Source: Apostichopus japonicus (Eukaryota > Echinodermata > Holothuroidea > Aspidochirotida > Stichopodidae). Taken from it: a stretch of 64,000 nucleotides of DNA. The stretch covers positions 13,470,876 through 13,534,875 of the forward strand of contig NC_092567.1 of NCBI RefSeq assembly GCF_037975245.1, in the 5' to 3' direction. Numbering within the stretch: the first letter of the stretch is position 1; each line of letters starts with the position of its first letter. Below are positions 55,678 through 64,000 of the stretch, piece after piece. The notes beneath the pieces were generated by a model. It was given only the letters and a program-made list of their open reading frames with translations, ran no database searches and was not told where the DNA came from. Both the position numbers and the translations under genes were made by a program.

Positions 55678-58600
55678 GATTGATCGGTAACACACATTTG
55701 ATTAATTGGTTCCGCACATTCGATTGATCGGTACCGCACATTCGATTGATCGGTTCTGCATATTCGATTGATCGATTCCGCACATTCGATCGATCGGTAT
55801 CGCACATTCGATTGAACGGTAACGCACATTCGATTGATCGGTAACGCATATTCGATTGATCGGTACCACACATTCGATTGATCGGTACCGCACATTCGAT
55901 CGATTGGTTACGAACAATCGATCAATCGGTAACGAGCATTCGTTTGATCGATACCGCACTTTCGATCAATCGGTAATGAACATTCGATTGATCGGTAACG
56001 CACATCGATTGATTGGTAACGCACATTCGATTGATCGGTACCGCACATTCGATTGATCGGTACCGCATATTCGATTGATCGGTAGCGAATTTTTGATTGA
56101 TTGGTAACGCACATTCGATTGATCTGTACCGCACATTCGATTAATTGGTCCGCACATTCGGTTGATCGGTAACGCACATTCGATCGATTGGTTACGAACA
56201 TTCGAATGATCGGTACCGCGTATTCGATCGATTGGTTACGAACAATTGATCGATCGGTAACGTGCTTTCGATCGATCGCTAACGCACACTTGTATGATCG
56301 ATACCGCACATTCGATTGATCGGTACCGCACATTCGATTGATCTGTACCGCACATTCGATTGATCGGTAGCAAATTTTCGATTGATCGGTAACGCACATT
56401 CGATTAATTGGTCCGCACATTCGATTGATCGGTACCGCACATTCGATCGATTGGTTACGAACATTCGATCGATCGGTACCGAACATTCGATTAATCGATA
56501 CCGCACATTCGATTGATCGTAACCGAATTTTCGATTGATCGGTAACACACATTTGATGAATTGGTTCCGCACATTCTATTGATCGGTACCACACAATCGA
56601 TTGATCAAAACCGCACATTCGATTGATCGGTTCCGCACATCGATCGATCGGTATCGCACATTCGATTGATCGGTAACGCACATTCGATTGATCAGTACCG
56701 CACATTCGATCGATTGGTTACGAACATTCGATCAATCGGTACCGCGTATTCGATCGATTGGTTACGAACATTTGATCGATCGGTAACGTGCTTTCGATCG
56801 ATCACTAACGCACACTCGTTTGATCGATACCGCACATTCGATTGATCGGTAACGCACATTCGATTGATCTGTACCGCACATTCGATTGATCGATACCGCA
56901 CATTCGATTGATCGGTAACGCACATTCGATTGATCTGTACCGCACATTCGATTGATCGGTACCGAACATTCGAATGATCGATACTGCACATTCGATCGGT
57001 CGTTACCGAATTTTCGATTGATCGGTAACGCACATACGATTAATTGGTTCCGCACATTCGATTGATCGGTACCGCACATTCGATTGATCGATACCGCACA
57101 TACGATTAATTGGTTCCGCACATTCGATTGATCGGTACCGCACATTCGATTGATCGGTAACGCACATACGATTAATTGATTCCGCACATTCGATTGATCG
57201 GTACCGCACATTCGATTGATCGATACCGAAACATTCGATTAATCGGTACCGCACATTCGATTGATCGGTACCGCACATTCGATTGATCGGTATCGTACAT
57301 TCGATCGATCGGTACCGCACATTCGATCGATCGGTAGCGAATTTTCGATTGATCGGTAACGCACATTCGATTAATTGGTTCCGCACATTCGATTGATCGG
57401 TACCGCATATTCGAATGATCGATACCGCACATTCCATCGATCGGTACCGCACATTCGATTGATCGGTCCCGAACATTCGTGTGATCGGTAACGCACATTC
57501 GATTGATCGGTACCGCACATTCCATTGATCGATATTGCTAATTCGATCGATCGGTACCGCACATTCGATTAATCGGTACCAAACATTCGATTGATCGGTA
57601 CCGCACATTCGATTAATCGGTACCGAATTTCCGATAGATTGGTAACGCACATTCGATTGATCGGTTCCGCACATTGGATTGATTGATACCGCACATTCGA
57701 TCGATCGGTACCGCACATTCGATTAATCGGTACCGCACATTCGATCGATCGGTACCGAATTTCCGATTGAATGGTACCGCACATTCGGTTGATCGGTTCC
57801 GCACATTCGATTGATCGGTACCGCACATTCAATTGTTCGGTAACGCACATTCGATTGATCGATACCGCACATTCGATCGATCGGTAGCGAATTTTCTATT
57901 GATCGGTAACGCATATTCGATTAATTGGTCCGCACATTCGATTGATCGGTACCGCAGATTCGATCGATTGGTTACGAACATTCGATCGATCGGTACCGAA
58001 CATTCGATTAATCGATACCGCACATTCGATTGATCGTAACCGAATTTTCGATTGATCGGTAACACACATATGATTAATTGGTTCCGCACATTCTGTTGAT
58101 CGGTACCGCACATTCGATTGACCGGTACCGCATATTCGATTGATCGGTACCACACATTCGATTGATCGGTACCGAAAAATTCTATTGATCGGTAACACAC
58201 AATCAATTGATCAAAACCGCACATTCGATTGATCGGTTCCGCACATCGATTGATCAAAACCGCACATTCGATTTATCGGTATCGCACATTCGATTGATCG
58301 GTAACGCACATTCGATTGATCAGTACCGCACATTCGATCGATTGGTTAACGAACATTCGATCAATCGGTACCGCGTATTCAATCGATTGGTTACGAACAC
58401 TTGATCGATCGGTAACGTGCTTTCGATCGATCGCTAACGCACACTCGTTTGATCGATACCGCACATTCGATTGATCTGTACCGCACATTCGATTGATCTG
58501 TACCGCACATTCGATTGATCGGTAACGCACATTCGATCGATTGGTTACGAACATTCGATTGATCGGTACCGAACATTCGAATGATCGATACCGCACATTC

Positions 58601-59216
58601 GATCAATCGTTACCGAATTTTCGATTGATCGATACCGCACATTCGATTGATCGATACCGCACATTCGATTAATCGGTACCACACATTCGATTGATCGGTA
58701 CCGCACATTCGATTGATCGGTAACGCATATACGATTAATTGGTTCCGCACATTCGATTAATCGGTACCACACATTCGATTGATCGGTACCGCACATTCGA
58801 TGGATCGGTAACGCACATACGATTAATTGGTTCCGCACATTCGATTTGATCGATACCGCACGTTCGATCGATCGGTACCGCACATTCGATTGATCGGTAC
58901 CACACATTCGATCGATCGGTACCGAATTTCCGATTGAATGGTACCGCACATTCGGTTGATCGGTTCCGCACATTCGATTGATCGGTACCGCACATTCAAT
59001 TGTTCGGTACCGCACATTCGATTGATCGATACCGCACATTCGATCGATCGGTAGCGAATTTTCGATTGATCGGTAACGCATATTCGATTAATTGGTCCGC
59101 ACATTCGATTGATCGGTATCGCAGATTCGATCGATTGGTTACGAACATTCGATCGATCGGTACCGAACATTCGATTAATCGATACCGCACATTCGATTGA
59201 TCGTAACCGAGTTTTC
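55678..59216 (+). repeat. Higher-order block U, copy 2 (3,539 bp)
   Basis: This matches 51,500-52,560 at an offset of 4,178 bp and 53,200-55,677 at an offset of 3,539 bp. The difference of 639 bp is the nested duplication missing here. Marks such as GGTTAACGAACATTCG (58,345), GATCAAAACCGCAC (56,605) and GAAAAATTCTATTG (58,173) occur in both copies. The copy ends in GTAACCGAGTTTTCG near 59,208, like the end of copy 1 near 55,665. Confidence 0.85.
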
Positions 59217-61004
59217 GATTGATCGGTAACACACATATGATTAATTGGTTCCGCACATTCTGTTGATCGGTACTGCACATTCGATTGACCGGTACCGCAT
59301 ATTCGATTGATCGGTACCACACATTCGATTGATCGGTACCGAAAAATTCTATTGATCGGTAACACACAATCAATTGATCAAAACCGCACATTCGATTGAT
59401 CGGTTCCGCACATCGATTGATCAAAACCGCACATTCGATTTATCGGTATCGCACATTCGATTGATCGGTAACGCACATTCGATTGATCAGTACCGCACAT
59501 TCGATCGATTGGTTACGAACATTCGATCAATCGGTACCGCGTATTCAATCGATTGGTTACGAACATTTGATCGATCGGTAACGTGCTTTCGATCGATCGC
59601 TAACGCACACTCGTTTGATCGATACCGCACATTCGATTGATCTGTACCGCACATTCGATTGATCGGTACCGCACATTCGATTGATCGGTACCGCACATTC
59701 GCTCGATTGATACCGCACATTCGATCGATCGGTACCGCACATTCCATTAATCGCTACCGCACATTCGATCGATCGGTACCGAATTTCCGATTGAATGGTA
59801 CCGCACATTCGGTTGATCGGTTCCGCACATTCGATTGATCGGTACCGCACATTCGATTGATCGGTACCGCACATTCAATTGATCGGTACCGCACATTCGA
59901 TTGATCGATACCGCACATTCGATCGATCGGTAGCGAATTTTCGATTGATCGGTAACGCATATACGAGTAATTGGTTCCGCACATTCGATTGATCGGTACC
60001 GAACATTCGATTGATCGATACCGCACATACGATTAATTGGTTCCGCACATTCGATTGATCGGTACCGCACATTCGATTGATCGGTACCGCACATTCGATT
60101 CATCGGTACCAAACATTCAATTGATCGATACAGCACATTCGATCGATCGGTACCGAATTTTCGATTGATCGGTACCGCACGTTCGATTGATCGGTACCGC
60201 ACATTCGATCGATCGGTAACGCACATACGATTAATTGGTTCCGCACATTCGATTGATCGGTAGCGAATTTTCGATTGATCGGTACCGCACATTCGATTAA
60301 ATGGTTCCGCACATTCGATTGATCGGTACCGCATATTCGAATGATCGATACCGCACATTCCATCGATCGGTACCGCACATTCGATTGATCGGTCCCGAAC
60401 ATTCGTGTGATCGGTAACGCACGATCGATTGATCGGTACCGCACATTCGATTGATCGGTAACGCACATTCGTTCGATCGCTAACGCACATTCGTTTAATC
60501 GGTACCGCACAATCGATTGATCGATACCGCATATTCGATCGATCGGTACCGCACATTCGATTGATCGGTTCTGCACATTCGATTGATCATTACCGCACAT
60601 TCGATCGATCGGTATCGCACATTCGATTGAACAATAACTCACATTCGATTGATCGGTAACGCATATTCGATTGATCGGTGCCGAACATTCAATCGATCGG
60701 TACCGAACATTCGATTTGATCGATACCGCACATTCGATCGATCGGTACCGAATTTTCGATTGATCGGTACCACACATTCGATTGATCGGTACCGCACATT
60801 CGATCGATTGGTTACGAACATTCGATCAATCGGTAACGAACATTCGATTGATCGATACCGCTCTTTCGATCAATCGGTAACGAACATTCGATTGATCGGT
60901 AACGCACATCGATTGATTGGTAACGCACATTCGATTGATCGGTACCGCACATTCGATTGATCGGTACCACATATTCGATTGCTCGGTAACACACAATCGA
61001 TTGA
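58695..61004 (+). repeat. 2,310-bp higher-order block V, copy 1
   Basis: This unit of exactly 105 monomer lengths overlaps the end of block U copy 2. It runs from just before GGTAACGCATATACG to GCTCGGTAACACACAATCG, and the following 2,310 bp repeat it. Substitutions against copy 2 that I verified are at 59,119 (T), 59,632 (T), 59,960 (T) and 60,969 (A). No length difference was found. Confidence 0.9.
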
Positions 61005-63314
61005 TCGGTACCGCACATTCGATTGATCGGTAACGCATATACGATTAATTGGTTCCGCACATTCGATTAATCGGTACCACACATTCGATTGATCGGTACC
61101 GCACATTCGATGGATCGGTAACGCACATACGATTAATTGGTTCCGCACATTCGATTTGATCGATACCGCACGTTCGATCGATCGGTACCGCACATTCGAT
61201 TGATCGGTACCACACATTCGATCGATCGGTACCGAATTTCCGATTGAATGGTACCGCACATTCGGTTGATCGGTTCCGCACATTCGATTGATCGGTACCG
61301 CACATTCAATTGTTCGGTACCGCACATTCGATTGATCGATACCGCACATTCGATCGATCGGTAGCGAATTTTCGATTGATCGGTAACGCATATTCGATTA
61401 ATTGGTCCGCACATTCGATTGATCGGTACCGCAGATTCGATCGATTGGTTACGAACATTCGATCGATCGGTACCGAACATTCGATTAATCGATACCGCAC
61501 ATTCGATTGATCGTAACCGAGTTTTCGATTGATCGGTAACACACATATGATTAATTGGTTCCGCACATTCTGTTGATCGGTACTGCACATTCGATTGACC
61601 GGTACCGCATATTCGATTGATCGGTACCACACATTCGATTGATCGGTACCGAAAAATTCTATTGATCGGTAACACACAATCAATTGATCAAAACCGCACA
61701 TTCGATTGATCGGTTCCGCACATCGATTGATCAAAACCGCACATTCGATTTATCGGTATCGCACATTCGATTGATCGGTAACGCACATTCGATTGATCAG
61801 TACCGCACATTCGATCGATTGGTTACGAACATTCGATCAATCGGTACCGCGTATTCAATCGATTGGTTACGAACATTTGATCGATCGGTAACGTGCTTTC
61901 GATCGATCGCTAACGCACACTCGTTTGATCGATACCGCACAATCGATTGATCTGTACCGCACATTCGATTGATCGGTACCGCACATTCGATTGATCGGTA
62001 CCGCACATTCGCTCGATTGATACCGCACATTCGATCGATCGGTACCGCACATTCCATTAATCGCTACCGCACATTCGATCGATCGGTACCGAATTTCCGA
62101 TTGAATGGTACCGCACATTCGGTTGATCGGTTCCGCACATTCGATTGATCGGTACCGCACATTCGATTGATCGGTACCGCACATTCAATTGATCGGTACC
62201 GCACATTCGATTGATCGATACCGCACATTCGATCGATCGGTAGCGAATTTTCGATTGATCGGTAACGCACATACGAGTAATTGGTTCCGCACATTCGATT
62301 GATCGGTACCGAACATTCGATTGATCGATACCGCACATACGATTAATTGGTTCCGCACATTCGATTGATCGGTACCGCACATTCGATTGATCGGTACCGC
62401 ACATTCGATTCATCGGTACCAAACATTCAATTGATCGATACAGCACATTCGATCGATCGGTACCGAATTTTCGATTGATCGGTACCGCACGTTCGATTGA
62501 TCGGTACCGCACATTCGATCGATCGGTAACGCACATACGATTAATTGGTTCCGCACATTCGATTGATCGGTAGCGAATTTTCGATTGATCGGTACCGCAC
62601 ATTCGATTAAATGGTTCCGCACATTCGATTGATCGGTACCGCATATTCGAATGATCGATACCGCACATTCCATCGATCGGTACCGCACATTCGATTGATC
62701 GGTCCCGAACATTCGTGTGATCGGTAACGCACGATCGATTGATCGGTACCGCACATTCGATTGATCGGTAACGCACATTCGTTCGATCGCTAACGCACAT
62801 TCGTTTAATCGGTACCGCACAATCGATTGATCGATACCGCATATTCGATCGATCGGTACCGCACATTCGATTGATCGGTTCTGCACATTCGATTGATCAT
62901 TACCGCACATTCGATCGATCGGTATCGCACATTCGATTGAACAATAACTCACATTCGATTGATCGGTAACGCATATTCGATTGATCGGTGCCGAACATTC
63001 AATCGATCGGTACCGAACATTCGATTTGATCGATACCGCACATTCGATCGATCGGTACCGAATTTTCGATTGATCGGTACCACACATTCGATTGATCGGT
63101 ACCGCACATTCGATCGATTGGTTACGAACATTCGATCAATCGGTAACGAACATTCGATTGATCGATACCGCTCTTTCGATCAATCGGTAACGAACATTCG
63201 ATTGATCGGTAACGCACATCGATTGATTGGTAACGCACATTCGATTGATCGGTACCGCACATTCGATTGATCGGTACCGCATATTCGATTGCTCGGTAAC
63301 ACACAATCGATTGA
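61005..63314 (+). repeat. 2,310-bp higher-order block V, copy 2
   Basis: This is a tandem copy of 58,695-61,004 at a constant offset of 2,310 bp, with C at 61,429, A at 61,942, C at 62,270 and G at 63,279 where copy 1 differs. The right end is marked by GCTCGGTAACACACAATCG near 63,291, after which the sequence continues differently from copy 1. Confidence 0.9.
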
Positions 63315-64000
63315 TCGATACCGCACATTCGATTGATCGTTACCGGACATTCGATTGATCGGTACCGAACATTCTGTCGATTGGTACCGAATATTCGATC
63401 GATCGGTACCGAACATTCGATTTGATCGATACCGCACATTCGATCGATCGGTACCGAATTTTTGATTGATCGGTAACGCACATTCGATTAATCGGTACCA
63501 AACATTCGATTGATCGGTATCGCACATTCGATTAATCGGTATTGAATTTCCGATAGATTGGTAACGCACATTCGATTGATCGTTTCCGCACATTGGATTG
63601 ATCGGTACCGAACATTCGATTGATCGATACCGGTACCGCACATTCGATTGATCGGTACCGCACATTCGATCGATCGGTACCGCGTATTCGATTCATCGGT
63701 ACCAAACATTCAATTGATCGATACAGCACATTCGATCGATTGGTACCGAATTTTCGATTGATCGGTACCGCACGTTCGATTGATCGATACCGCATTTCGA
63801 TTGATCGTTAACGCACATTCGAAGTATCGGTACCGCGCATTCAATAGATCGGTACCGGACATTCGATTAATCGGTACCACACATTCGATTGATCGGTACC
63901 GCACATTCGCTTGATCGGTAACGCACATACGATTAATTGGTTCCGCACATTCGATTAATCGGTACCGCACATTCGATCGATTGGTAACGAACATTCGATC
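63315..64000 (+). repeat. Irregular satellite at the right window edge
   Basis: These are still satellite monomers but with a higher density of oddities: GATACCGGTACCGCAC near 63,626 (6 extra bases), GCATTTCG near 63,791 (one base short), GAAGTATCGG near 63,810, CAATAGATCGG near 63,842 and CATTCTGTCGATTGG near 63,371. This part has no clear partner block in the window. It may be the start of a less homogenised zone or simply another block whose copy lies outside. Confidence 0.7.

Larger units (their letters stand above)
1..64000 (+). repeat. 22-bp satellite array filling the whole window
   Basis: The sequence is a continuous head-to-tail array of a 22-bp monomer, left half CGATTGATCGG and right half TACCGCACATT, about 2,900 copies. 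All copies read in the same direction; I saw no inverted stretch. Position 5 is T or C, position 11 G or A, and position 17 C or A; most other variation is sporadic or block-specific. The consensus is 50% GC with three CpG dinucleotides per monomer. It contains the 8-bp palindrome CGGTACCG and at least one GATC. Most length variants are 18 or 26 bp, a 4-bp step. No transposon, gene, unique DNA, telomere repeat or assembly gap (N) interrupts it. Arrays of this size with multi-kb higher-order copies are typical of eukaryotic satellites. Chromosomal position and species cannot be read from the sequence. Confidence 0.98.
50350..64000 (+). repeat. Subarray B: diverged monomer population
   Basis: From about 50,366 new monomer types become frequent: GGTAACGCAC, TTAATTGGTTCCGCAC, CGATTGGTTACGAAC, GAATTTTCGATTG, GATCGCTAACGCAC and GTACCGCGTATTC. 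Single-base indels are also commoner than in subarray A, for example GGTCCGCAC (one base short), GATTTGATCG (one extra) and CACATCGATTG (two short). Canonical subarray A monomers are still interspersed. Landmarks of subarray A such as GATCAGGACC and the TTTGGTTGATCGGTTTC pair are absent. I infer a separately homogenised domain of the same satellite family. The exact boundary lies inside duplicated sequence and is good to a few hundred bases. Confidence 0.85.

Noticed and set aside
60649-60960. Plus-strand open frame of 103 codons
   Set aside because: The plus-strand consensus has one TGA (in TTGATC). Frames stay open only where the monomer in the critical phase carries CGATC or another change at that site, so such frames are chance.
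1-64000. CRISPR array
   Set aside because: Repeats are contiguous 22-mers with no unique spacers, no longer conserved repeat and no cas genes.
1-64000. Plasmid iterons or a replication-origin operator array
   Set aside because: Iteron arrays have few copies beside a replication gene. Here there are thousands of copies and no gene.
1-64000. Telomeric repeat
   Set aside because: The unit is 22 bp with a palindromic core and lacks the G-rich strand asymmetry of telomere repeats.

Overview
This window is satellite DNA from end to end. All 64 kb is a head-to-tail array of a 22-bp monomer whose left half is CGATTGATCGG and right half is TACCGCACATT, roughly 2,900 copies in one orientation. I found no unique sequence, gene, RNA gene, transposon or inverted segment. 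Both window edges lie inside the array, so the true array is longer. This points to a long-read assembly of a eukaryotic heterochromatic block (centromeric, pericentromeric, subtelomeric or B-/sex-chromosome-like). I do not recognise the monomer and cannot name the taxon.

Monomers differ mainly at three positions: position 5 (T or C), position 11 (G or A, which makes or breaks a GGTACC palindrome) and position 17 (C or A, GCAC or GAAC). Less common diagnostic variants (GATCAGGACC, GGTTTCGCAC, TTAGGTTGATC, TACTGTACA, GTTACCGAAC, CCTTCGATTCATT) act as landmarks. They show that the array is built from multi-kilobase higher-order blocks copied in tandem and sometimes dispersed.

Layout: 1-2.4 kb and 10.6-14.5 kb carry four copies of a block starting at a GGTACCCC landmark. 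A block of about 2.2-2.9 kb (block P) occurs at 3.8-6.2, 6.7-9.0, 39.2-41.3 and 48.1-50.3 kb. A block of about 2.2 kb is tandem at 16.6-21.0 kb, with a third partial copy near 21.2-21.9 kb. A 6,515-bp block (22,080-28,594) is followed by a near-identical copy (28,595-35,131). The 35.1-37.8 kb interval is a patchwork of partial copies of it. A block of about 3.3 kb with a nested 492-bp tandem repeat occupies 41.7-44.3 and 44.9-47.6 kb.

Near 50.35 kb the monomer population changes to a second subarray with different variants (GGTAACGCAC, TTAATTGGTTCC, TTGGTTACGAAC, GAATTTTCG). It has its own tandem blocks of 670, 4,178/3,539 and 2,310 bp. The last 0.7 kb is the most irregular part.

There are no genes acting together here. 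Long open frames, mostly on the minus strand, are a by-product of a repeat that lacks stop codons in its reverse complement and whose length is 1 modulo 3.
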